Origin: JAXHTH01 sp034211115
Lineage (GTDB): Bacteria > Planctomycetota > Phycisphaerae > Phycisphaerales > SM1A02
Direction of reading: 5' to 3'
DNA length: 26,644 nucleotides
Assembly (NCBI GenBank): GCA_034211115.1
Contig: JAXHTH010000015.1
Span: 1 to 26,644 of the forward strand
The position numbers were made by a program, and so were the translations under genes. How positions within the stretch are numbered: position 1 is the first letter of the stretch; the number at the start of each line of letters is the position of its first letter. Under the pieces are notes generated by a model. That model had not been told where the DNA came from. It saw only the letters and a program-made list of their open reading frames with translations, and ran no database searches. Shown piece by piece: positions 15,256-22,373 of this stretch.

Positions 15256-16149
15256 CTATTCCTGATCCAGCTCGTCGAGGAGCGATGAGGGCACATTCAG
15301 CGAGAGGCTCCACTCCTCGGAGAACTCTGAACTGAACGGTTCGCTCGGATGCAGCTTCATCGAGCTTCCTCTCCGGAGGTTCCTCTTCCACTGGCCGAAT
15401 CTCGGGTGCGGAAGGTCAAGCCGCTCGCACAGGAAACCGACGCGCTGACGCATCAGCGGACTGTCGAACTTCTCCGCGTAGTCCGTGAGACGATCGAGAT
15501 CGACATCATCCCTGGCGCGAGCCCATGCTTGAAAGACAACCGTGATCCCGCCTGACTTGTCCGGTCTGCGGATCGCGTCAAGGAGAGTTCTTTCAGAATC
15601 CGTCACGTAGATCGGCAGCGCACGCGCGTAGTCGATGGTGGTGCCGAAGTCATAGGCCGCATCGGATTGCGTCCAGATGACGCTTCTCTCCTCGACCGAT
15701 CTTGGCCGGCGTGGTCTGGGCCACTCGATGTCGGTCCATTCCTCGGGTGTCGTTCCGAGCGGCAGACGTCCGCCTCGGGAGGAGTAGCTGGTCGCGGAAA
15801 TGGACCGAGGGATTTCGTCTGTGAGGCGGTGCCTGGCGAGGGCGGTGAGGTGGCTGAACACGGCCCAGGGGTGGGCTTCCTGGATGATCTCCTCCTCCGA
15901 GACAGCAAGGATGCTGGCAAACGCCGCCTGCACCGTGTACACACCCTGCACGCCCTCGATCGGCGCAAGATCGCCGGCGTTCAGCAGGTGCCTGATGACA
16001 GCGGCGGCGCGGTCGGAGTCGGGCAGCGGCGCGCCGGCTCCGTGAGAGGCTCGACGACACAGCAACAGAATCCGCCAGTCGGCGACCACGCGGCGTCGCT
16101 CACGTGCAAGCAGTCGGATGGATTGAGACGCGAGTGTCTTGGTCCACAT
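15256..16149 (-). CDS. abiEi: AbiEi-type antitoxin and autoregulator
   Basis: The 297-residue partner of the adjacent AbiEii toxin. The N-terminal region (about 10-90) looks like the winged helix of AbiEi-family antitoxins. The middle contains EAHPWAVFSHLTALARHRLT and the family-typical VTDSERTLLDAI (about 182-193), then an arm reading GGITVVFQAW. In studied AbiE systems the antitoxin does not bind the toxin but represses the operon by binding inverted repeats upstream. Here a 41-bp palindrome and a smaller inverted repeat lie upstream, which fits that role. It is followed immediately by the toxin, with operon order antitoxin then toxin as usual. The start is the ATG at 16149, which lacks a clear ribosome site. 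It shares the toxin's lower GC. Confidence 0.85.
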   Translation of the reverse strand: MWTKTLASQSIRLLARERRRVVADWRILLLCRRASHGAGAPLPDSDRAAAVIRHLLNAGDLAPIEGVQGVYTVQAAFASILAVSEEEIIQEAHPWAVFSHLTALARHRLTDEIPRSISATSYSSRGGRLPLGTTPEEWTDIEWPRPRRPRSVEERSVIWTQSDAAYDFGTTIDYARALPIYVTDSERTLLDAIRRPDKSGGITVVFQAWARARDDVDLDRLTDYAEKFDSPLMRQRVGFLCERLDLPHPRFGQWKRNLRRGSSMKLHPSEPFSSEFSEEWSLSLNVPSSLLDELDQE

Positions 16150-16180
16150 CGGCGGGCTCGGTGTCTAGAGCAGGATTGGG

Positions 16181-16197
16181 GATTCTTGTCCAGAATC
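16181..16197. promoter_or_regulatory. Inverted repeat upstream of abiEi, possible operator
   Basis: GATTCT (16181-16186) and AGAATC (16192-16197) with a 5-base spacer lie 32 bases before the abiEi start. It could be a second AbiEi site, as known AbiE operators are paired repeats, or it could be chance. Confidence 0.3.
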
Positions 16198-16262
16198 TCC
16201 GAACGTCTTCCGATGGCCTTGGATTGAGACGATTTTTCGTGTTGAGAGCGAAAACTGGCTCA

Positions 16263-16303
16263 AAGATACTTGGTACTGTCCTGAGGACAGTACCAAGTAT
16301 CTT
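16263..16303. repeat. 41-bp perfect palindrome
   Basis: The 20-base arms 16263-16282 and 16284-16303 are exact reverse complements around g16283. The left arm reads aagatacttggtactgtcct. It covers the -10 of the abiE promoter, so it could be an AbiEi operator. It could also fold in RNA or DNA as a long hairpin, or be a REP-like element. Confidence 0.85.
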
Positions 16304-16315
16304 GAGGGCTGTCAA
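16287..16315 (-). promoter_or_regulatory. Promoter of the abiE pair
   Basis: On the minus strand TTGACA (16315-16310) is followed by a 17-base spacer and TACTGT (16292-16287), with TGG just before it as an extended -10. The -35 is a perfect sigma-70 match. The -10 lies inside the palindrome. A leader of about 130 nt to abiEi is predicted. Confidence 0.6.
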
Positions 16316-16523
16316 GCACAAAATCCTAGATTGATTAGAAAATCCGCCCGGTATTGCCAAACAACCCGATGCCTCGGCCACAAACACGGATTAAATACCG
16401 AACAAATGGCCCTGTTGACCTCCCGTCCAAAACGGGCTTCAAAGCGATCCTCTCCCCGCACGACAGGCGGAGGTGTGCGAATCCGCCCCAACCCGCCTCG
16501 CCATCACCGCCCGCGCGAACTGC

Positions 16524-16529
16524 TACCAT
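16524..16529 (+). promoter_or_regulatory. Leaderless -10 box for RDD gene
   Basis: TACCAT, then cacaga, then the in-frame GTG at 16536. This site decides the start of the next gene: the GTG yields a clean signal peptide, whereas the upstream ATG does not. Confidence 0.5.
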
Positions 16530-16535
16530 CACAGA

Positions 16536-18131
16536 GTGGCCCTACGAGCGCGATTGCCGTCAACGAGCGCCCTCGCATTCGTTGCGACGGCGATTACCTT
16601 GATCTGCAGCAACTCGACGGCTTCGCCGGCGCCGTCGGATGTCCTGCTGGGCGCTTCCAGTGGGGAGCACCTCTGGTTCGTTGCCGAGGCGGGCGATGGG
16701 GACGAGAGCGTACGGCTGTGCCATCACGCGCTGGCGATGGCGGGGCCCTACGCGGACGCCCTGATGGTGTTGCCCCGCCGGCCGGAGGCGATCGCGGCGT
16801 GGGAGGACGAGGTGTTCCTCGTCTTCGCCCCTCAGCCGTCGGGTCGGCCGCAGCCGCGCGAGGTGTACCGGCTGCGCGCCGTTCCCAGCCCGGTGCACGA
16901 GGGATATCTCGCCGAGCCTGCCGATCGTCTGGAGGTGCTCGATTCCCTGCCGGGGGAGGGGAAGCTGGCGGGGATTGTCGGCAGCGCGAGGGGGCCGGTG
17001 GCGCTGCTGGTGCCGCCGCAGCGGGCCGAATCGGGCGTGACGGCATCCTCGGAGGCGGCCGCGGCGGAGCCGATCCTCCAGGCGCCCCGCCTCCTGCGCT
17101 GGACGGGCGGCCGATGGGCCGCCCTCGAGCTGCCCGCCGGGGCGGCCCTGACCGGCCCCTGCCGGCTCGCCGTCGGAGGGGTCGGCGGCGAGCTGATCTT
17201 CATCCTCGCCGGCGCCGGGGCCGCCGACGATGACGCCGGTACGCTCCACCTCCGCCGCCCGGACGGCAGATGGACCTCGCGGACGGTCAGCCTTGAGCCG
17301 GGGCGCGTTCGATCGTTCACCCGCGTGGACGGCCAGGTGCTGGCGGTGATCGCTTCGGCCCGCGATGAGCGCTGCAGGCTGGCCTATCTGAGGCCGAACT
17401 TGGTTCTTCCGCTGTCGGAGTTCTCCCGGCCGGGCCTGCCCTGGACGGTGCTGGGGATGCGGGACGGCCCGCGGATCGTCACCGCCCGCCGCGCCGAGGA
17501 CGCGGCCATCCGGCCGGTGGACGCGATGACCGGCGAGCTGGATGAGCGGCGGACTCTGACCCGACCGCCGGCGAACGCGATGAGCATCCTCCGGATGCCG
17601 TTTCTCCTGGCGATCACCATCCTCGTCCTCGCGATCGTGATCCGCTACCGACCGGGCGCGCGGGCGCCGGTCAGCCTGCCGGGCGAGCTGGCTGCGCTGC
17701 CGCCGACGATCCGACTCACCGCGGTGGCGATCGATCTGGTTCCCGGGGGCCTGGTGGCGATGCTGCTGCTGTCCTGCCGGCCCGGGGAGCTGTTCGGCCT
17801 GCCGTTCATGGCCACGACCTTCGAGGCGTCACTGCCCTACCTCGTGATGATCTCGGTCACCATCCTGCACAGCGTGGTCGGCGAGCTGATCTGGCGGCGG
17901 ACGATCGGGAAGGCGATGGTCGGCGCCCGGCTCTGGCCGATCGACGGTCGTCCGCTCCCGGCGGGGCGAATCCTCCTCCGCAATCTTCTGAAGCTGCTGA
18001 TCCTCCTCATTCCCCCGCTGGCGATCCTGGCGCTGATGGACCCCAATCTGCAGGGGCTGAACGATCTGGTCGGACGAACGATAGTGGTCCGCCCGCGGGA
18101 GGAGACGGAGGAGGAGCCCAACGACCGATAA
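16536..18131 (+). CDS. Secreted-domain plus RDD membrane protein
   Basis: 531 residues from the GTG. A signal peptide or first helix at about 8-24 (SALAFVATAITLICS) is followed by a large extracytoplasmic region (about 30-345). That region has repeating beta strands, possibly a propeller, in phrases such as GEHLWFVAEAGDG and VFLVFAPQPSGRP. A membrane helix lies at about 355-372. The C-terminal RDD domain (about 390-525) has RLTAVAIDLVPG, RRTIGKAMVGARL and GLNDLVGRTIVV. RDD proteins are small polytopic membrane proteins of mixed roles, some linked to ion exchange. The large outer N-domain is unusual for RDD proteins and suggests a sensor or surface role. The GTG start follows TACCAT by 6 nt. 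An ATG at 16473 would place 21 non-signal residues in front. Confidence 0.75.
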   Translation: MALRARLPSTSALAFVATAITLICSNSTASPAPSDVLLGASSGEHLWFVAEAGDGDESVRLCHHALAMAGPYADALMVLPRRPEAIAAWEDEVFLVFAPQPSGRPQPREVYRLRAVPSPVHEGYLAEPADRLEVLDSLPGEGKLAGIVGSARGPVALLVPPQRAESGVTASSEAAAAEPILQAPRLLRWTGGRWAALELPAGAALTGPCRLAVGGVGGELIFILAGAGAADDDAGTLHLRRPDGRWTSRTVSLEPGRVRSFTRVDGQVLAVIASARDERCRLAYLRPNLVLPLSEFSRPGLPWTVLGMRDGPRIVTARRAEDAAIRPVDAMTGELDERRTLTRPPANAMSILRMPFLLAITILVLAIVIRYRPGARAPVSLPGELAALPPTIRLTAVAIDLVPGGLVAMLLLSCRPGELFGLPFMATTFEASLPYLVMISVTILHSVVGELIWRRTIGKAMVGARLWPIDGRPLPAGRILLRNLLKLLILLIPPLAILALMDPNLQGLNDLVGRTIVVRPREETEEEPNDR

Positions 18132-18145
18132 CGCGCAGGATTCAA

Positions 18146-18163
18146 CCCCGTCCGGGGGCGGGG
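18146..18163 (+). terminator. GC hairpin after RDD gene
   Basis: The 18-base run ccccgtccgggggcgggg folds on itself with about 7 pairs, 15 bases past the stop. There is no T-run, so termination is only possible. Confidence 0.3.
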
Positions 18164-18206
18164 AATGCTGAAGTTGCGCTTCCGGCACGGCCGATAAGCG
18201 AATCGT

Positions 18207-18224
18207 CGGTGAATGGATTCACCG
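18207..18224. promoter_or_regulatory. Palindrome upstream of TPR gene
   Basis: CGGTGAAT and ATTCACCG are perfect 8-base arms with a 2-base centre. It lies 50-67 bases before the GTG at 18274, where an operator would sit. A second inverted repeat, gacccg/cgggtc, is at 18240-18255. No regulator can be named. Confidence 0.35.
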
Positions 18225-18273
18225 CGCCGTTGATCGTCCGACCCGCCGTCGGGTCAGGCTGAGAGGATCTCGC

Positions 18274-20814
18274 GTGGCCGACGATCAGAAGAGGGCGCCC
18301 GAGGAAGCGGGGGTTCCTTCGGACGGCACGGACGCCGTTGTGGAAGGCGCCGAAGCTGTCGACCTGTCTTCGCGGGGCAATCTCTGGCAGGTTCCGGCGA
18401 TCATCATCAGCCTCGCGCTCATCGCCGTCGGCCTCTTCGTGGGCGCCCGGCACGATGCGGAGATGGATTTCGACGGGGCGCTGGACCGCGTCGATCAGCT
18501 CATCGTGGCCCGGGAATTCGAGACCGCCCGGGCCCAGCTGGAGGACTTCATCGGCCCGCGGCTGGAGGAGGCGAGCCCGCTGCAGCAGGCTCGTTTTCAG
18601 CGCGCCACCGCGGACTGGATCGCGGCGGTGCAGGAGACGCGCGGGGCGAAATCGGAGGAAGGCAACCGCCTGATCGCGGAGAAGTACGCCGAAGCCGCAT
18701 CGATGGGGGCCGCGCTCGATCCCCCGCGCCTGGAACGCTGGGCCAACGCCCTCATCGATCTCGGTGAGCTGGAGGAGGCCCGCCACCGGGTCACGGAGCT
18801 GGAGGCGCTGAGCGTGAGCGGCGAGTCGGGCCGGACCGCCCGCGCCTGCCGCAATCGCCTGCTCAGGCGGCTGGTGGACGCCAGCCTCGCCCGCGAAGAA
18901 ATGTCGGAGGAGGCGAAGATGGCCGCGCTGGCCGAGTACCGCGAGGATTCGCTGGTCAGTGCGGCGGACGAGGCGTGGGCGATGGCCCGGCAGGCCGAGC
19001 TGCGCCTCGAGTCCGGCGACGCGGCCGACGCCGTCGCCCACCTGCTCGTGGACATGCGCCGCCTGGAGCGGACGGAGGAGCGCGTCGATCCCGCCGCGTG
19101 GGGCGAGCTGTATACCCTGCTCGCCCGGGGCTATTTCGCCCGGGGCCGCTACGACGACACGGAGTTCCATCTTCAGCGCGCTTTGGAGCAGTTCGAGGGG
19201 CCCGAGCCGGCGCGGGCCGATGCCCTGCTCCTCTTCGGCCGCCTGGCCGTGGCGCGGAATCAGCCGGAGCGTGCCCTGGAGTACTTCGATGCCGTGATCG
19301 GGGAGTATTCCGCCTCGCGGGCCCATCTGCCGGCCCTGCTCGCCCGGGCGGAGGTGCAGAGCATCATCGGTCGGCACGAGGCGAGCCTGGAGGACTTCCG
19401 TCAAATGCTCGAGCGGCTGCCCGAGGCGGCGGGGCGGGCGGACGTCACGCCGCGCCTCGTCGCCGCCCGCCTGGCCGATCGGCACGACGCGGCCCTCACC
19501 ATCGGCCGGCTCCCCCTCGCCCTCGAGTATGTCTCGCTGGGCGAATCCCTCTTCGCGGCCGGCGACGTGCCCGTCGAGGTCCTCTATCGCATCGCCTCCA
19601 CGTCCCGGCAGATCGCCGATGACATGATCGCCCGCGCGCGCAAGACCCCGGAGGGCGATCGGCGCCTGCGCCTGGACGAGATCGATCCGGCGGTGCGCTA
19701 CCAGGCCCAGACCAAGTACGAGCAGGCCGGCGACTACTTCCTCCGGCACGCCCGCGCCCTGACCACCGTGCCGGAGGCGGACGCGGAGTGGGCCGAATCG
19801 CTCCGGCTCGCCGCGGACAGCTACGACCTCGCCGGCCGCCGGCAGAAGGCGATCCGTCACTTCCTCGAGTACATCGCCGGCTGTTCGGTGGACGATCCGA
19901 GGCGGGCGGAGGTGACCTACCGCCTCGCCGCGGCCTACGAGGCCGAGATGGACTACCAGTCCGCCGCCGAGTATTACGAGCAGGTCATCGCCGAGCACCC
20001 GCGAAGCGTGTACGGCACGCGGAGCCACGTTCCGCTCGCCCGCTGTTACGTGGCGCTGGAGCGCCGGCCGGAGGCGGTGCAGCAGTTGACGTCCATCGTC
20101 GACAACCGTCGGGGCGGGATGAGCCCCATCACCCCCGAGTCGCTCGACTACCGCGATGCCCTCTTCGAGCTGGGCGTCATTTCTCACGAAGCGGGCCAGT
20201 ACCGGGAGGCGATCGAGCGGCTGGCCACCGCCGTGCAGCGCTACCGGGACGACGCGCGCATCAACGAGATGAAGTTCCGCCTCGCCGACAGCTACCGGCG
20301 TCTGGCCGGGTCACTGCGGGAGGAGGCGAAGGACACGCCCACCGCCTCGCCGGGCGAGCGAAGGGCGCTGGAGCAGCGCGCCGAGGCGCACTTCGAGTCG
20401 GCCCTGAGCCTGTTCGGGGAGGTCAGCCGCGGCTACGCCGATATGGATGAAGCGCGTCTCAACCGCCTTCAGCGCGACTTCGCCCGCTACGCGTCCCTCA
20501 ATCGCGGGGACTGCGCCTTCGCGCTGGGACGCTATGCGGAGGCGGCCGAGTATTACGACCAGGCGGCGCGGAAGCACAGCGGCCATCACTGTTCGATGTA
20601 CGCCCTGATCCAGATCGTCAACTGCTACGACCGGCTGGGGGATCGCGAGCGGGCCGACGTGGCCCATCATCGCGCCCTGGAGCATCTCAGCCGCCTCCCC
20701 GACGAGGCGTTCGCGGACCCGCAGGCCCTGCTGGACCGGGCGGCCTGGGAGCAGTGGCTGCGCAACCGCCCCCTGGGGCTGGTGCGGGGGCCGACCGACA
20801 CCGGCCCGAACTGA
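18274..20814 (+). CDS. Membrane-anchored TPR protein
   Basis: An 846-residue protein. A cytosolic acidic N-terminus (1-35) is followed by a single membrane helix (about 38-58, VPAIIISLALIAVGLFVGA). A long, almost entirely helical region then contains many tetratricopeptide-like repeats with the A-x-x-x-Y/F-x-x-A-x-x pattern. Examples are ARGYFARGRYDDTEFHLQRA, RALEYFDAVIGEYSASRAHL and SAAEYYEQVIAEHP. TPR solenoids hold protein partners together; with the helix they would face the periplasm. The GTG start has gaggat upstream. It precedes the flgN-like gene by 41 bases and may be in the same transcript. A flagellar role is inferred from position only. Another TPR function, such as envelope assembly, is possible. 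Confidence 0.75.
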   Translation: MADDQKRAPEEAGVPSDGTDAVVEGAEAVDLSSRGNLWQVPAIIISLALIAVGLFVGARHDAEMDFDGALDRVDQLIVAREFETARAQLEDFIGPRLEEASPLQQARFQRATADWIAAVQETRGAKSEEGNRLIAEKYAEAASMGAALDPPRLERWANALIDLGELEEARHRVTELEALSVSGESGRTARACRNRLLRRLVDASLAREEMSEEAKMAALAEYREDSLVSAADEAWAMARQAELRLESGDAADAVAHLLVDMRRLERTEERVDPAAWGELYTLLARGYFARGRYDDTEFHLQRALEQFEGPEPARADALLLFGRLAVARNQPERALEYFDAVIGEYSASRAHLPALLARAEVQSIIGRHEASLEDFRQMLERLPEAAGRADVTPRLVAARLADRHDAALTIGRLPLALEYVSLGESLFAAGDVPVEVLYRIASTSRQIADDMIARARKTPEGDRRLRLDEIDPAVRYQAQTKYEQAGDYFLRHARALTTVPEADAEWAESLRLAADSYDLAGRRQKAIRHFLEYIAGCSVDDPRRAEVTYRLAAAYEAEMDYQSAAEYYEQVIAEHPRSVYGTRSHVPLARCYVALERRPEAVQQLTSIVDNRRGGMSPITPESLDYRDALFELGVISHEAGQYREAIERLATAVQRYRDDARINEMKFRLADSYRRLAGSLREEAKDTPTASPGERRALEQRAEAHFESALSLFGEVSRGYADMDEARLNRLQRDFARYASLNRGDCAFALGRYAEAAEYYDQAARKHSGHHCSMYALIQIVNCYDRLGDRERADVAHHRALEHLSRLPDEAFADPQALLDRAAWEQWLRNRPLGLVRGPTDTGPN

Positions 20815-20855
20815 TCGTTCCTTTTTCTCCGACCGCGCGTCGGGAAAGGTGATTC

Positions 20856-21323
20856 ATGTCCGAGACACACACGGCCACGCGGGACTGGGCGGAAGCGCTC
20901 ATCGAGCTGCTGGAGCGTCAGGAGACGGTGGTGAACGAGCTGGCCGCCCTCGCCCGCCAGCAGGCCGAGCTCATCCGCCAGTCCCGAACCGACGCCCTGC
21001 TGGGGTTGCTCACGCGGCGCCAGCAGCTCATCGAGCGTTTCGCGGGCGCCCAGGACGAGCTGGGCCGGCTCACCGCCGATCTTGAACGCCGCCTCGAAAC
21101 CGTCTCCGACGAGCAGCGGGAGCGCATCCAGATGCTGCTCACCGACATCAGCGGTCGGCTCGCGCAGGTCATGCAGCGCGACGAGGAGGACCAGCAGGTG
21201 CTGGAGGCGGCGCGGAATCGCACGAAGGACGAGCTGGCCGCGGTGGGCACCACCCGCCAGGCCCGCCGCGCCTACCTGGGCGGGCGCGGCCCGGAGAACC
21301 GTTTCGCCGATCGACGAGGTTGA
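20856..21323 (+). CDS. flgN: FlgN-like flagellar chaperone
   Basis: A 155-residue, fully helical cytosolic protein with heptad-like leucine spacing. The opening ALIELLERQETVVNELAALA, the later RRQQLIERFAGAQDELG and the helix around RERIQMLLTDISGRLAQVM are the usual shape of FlgN. FlgN binds the hook-filament junction proteins FlgK/FlgL before export. The C-terminus is charged, with RRAYLGGRG. The start has an aaaggtgat site. Its position between the TPR gene and the kinase-activator pair, ahead of flgBC-fliEF, supports a flagellar role. The family is weakly conserved at sequence level, so the call rests on fold and context. Confidence 0.7.
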   Translation: MSETHTATRDWAEALIELLERQETVVNELAALARQQAELIRQSRTDALLGLLTRRQQLIERFAGAQDELGRLTADLERRLETVSDEQRERIQMLLTDISGRLAQVMQRDEEDQQVLEAARNRTKDELAAVGTTRQARRAYLGGRGPENRFADRRG

Positions 21324-21329
21324 GCTGTC

Positions 21330-22373
21330 ATGAGTGTCGCCGTCCGTGAGCAGTCAACGAAGCCGGCGAAGTCGGCGGGAGAGCCCGCCGTCGCCGCCCG
21401 CATGTCCATCGACGATCTGCGCGATCTGATGCACGCGTTCAACCAGACCACCGAGCGCCTGGAGGCGACGCACACGGCGCTGCGGCAGGAGGTGGCGCGG
21501 CTGAAGGGCGAGCTGGCGGAGGCCAACGACCAGCTTCGCCGTTCCCGCTCCCTGGCCGCACTCGGGGAGATGGCCGCGGGCATCGCCCACGAGATCCGCA
21601 ACCCGCTGGGTTCGATCCAGCTCTACGTGCAGATGCTGGGCGAAGATCTCGCCCACGACCCGGACCAGAGCAAGCTGTGCGAGAAGATCGGCCGGGCCGT
21701 GACGGGCCTCGACGCCATCGTGGGCGATGTGCTCCTCTTCGCCCGCGACATGTCCGTGCGGTGCGAGGAGATCAGCGCCGGTGAGCTGATCGACGCGAGT
21801 CTCCGCAGCGCCGAAGCGCTGCTCGCCTCCGCCGAGCTCGAGGTGCGCGTCGAGGTCCCCCACAACGGGTCCGGCACGCTGCACGCGGACCGCGGCCTGC
21901 TCACACAGGCGCTGGGGAACGTGATTCGCAATGCCGTCGAGGCGATGGCGGAAGCCGAATCACCCACCCCCCGGCTGGCGATCACCGCCGGGAAGAAGCG
22001 CGTCCGCTGTCCCGACGGCCGGCGCGGGCCGCGCCTCGTCATCGCCGTCGAGGATTCCGGGCCGGGCATTCCCGAGGAGGTCGTGCAGCGGATGTTCAAT
22101 CCGTTTTTCACGACCCGGAAGACGGGCACGGGCTTGGGGCTGGCCATCGTGCATCGCATCGTCGACGCCCACGAAGGGCACATCACCGTCAGCAACGTTC
22201 CCTCCGGCGGGGCGCGGGTCGAACTCTGCCTGCCGCTGCGGCCCGATCGGGCGGGGCGGACCCGATCAGAACAGGAACCCCCGGCGGTCGAGACCGTCGC
22301 CGGCGCGGGCGAGCGAATCGCCCGCCCCGACGCCGCGACCGGTTCCCCGCCGACCACGGAAGGTGCAGCATGA
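21330..22373 (+). CDS. Soluble NtrB/FlrB-like histidine kinase
   Basis: A 347-residue histidine kinase without a membrane segment or a recognisable PAS domain. A coiled coil (about 35-72) leads into the HisKA box LAALGEMAAGIAHEIRNPLG, with phosphorylated His87. The ATPase domain has the N-box Asn201 (NVIRNAVEAM), DSGPG at 242-246, FNPFFTT at 256-262 and GTGLGL at 266-271. The AHEIRNPL form marks the NtrB/AtoS/FlrB type, which pairs with sigma-54 activators. The stop overlaps the activator start (ATGA), so the two are translated together as one two-component system. It is 6 bases after the flgN-like gene. The input signal is unknown; in FlrB/FlgS-like systems it is the state of the flagellar export machine. 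The tail after 300 is unstructured. Confidence 0.9.
   Translation: MSVAVREQSTKPAKSAGEPAVAARMSIDDLRDLMHAFNQTTERLEATHTALRQEVARLKGELAEANDQLRRSRSLAALGEMAAGIAHEIRNPLGSIQLYVQMLGEDLAHDPDQSKLCEKIGRAVTGLDAIVGDVLLFARDMSVRCEEISAGELIDASLRSAEALLASAELEVRVEVPHNGSGTLHADRGLLTQALGNVIRNAVEAMAEAESPTPRLAITAGKKRVRCPDGRRGPRLVIAVEDSGPGIPEEVVQRMFNPFFTTRKTGTGLGLAIVHRIVDAHEGHITVSNVPSGGARVELCLPLRPDRAGRTRSEQEPPAVETVAGAGERIARPDAATGSPPTTEGAA

Larger units (their letters stand above)
16150..16535. other. AT-richer non-coding region upstream of abiEi
   Basis: About 386 bases without a gene and the most AT-rich stretch of the window. It holds a 41-bp palindrome (16263-16303), an inverted repeat 16181-16197, a weaker pair 16349-16355/16394-16400, and the abiE promoter on the minus strand. 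Its right edge carries the leaderless -10 of the RDD gene. The 11-mer ggattgagacg occurs at 16221-16231 and again inside abiEi at 16120-16130. Confidence 0.6.

Noticed and set aside
16271..16279. Plus-strand promoter using the other half of the palindrome (TGGTACTGT)
   Set aside because: No -35 at 16-18 bases upstream, and the next plus-strand gene has its own leaderless -10 at 16524.
18142..20187. 681-residue minus-strand open frame
   Set aside because: Mirror of the TPR gene; no ribosome site and no recognisable fold.
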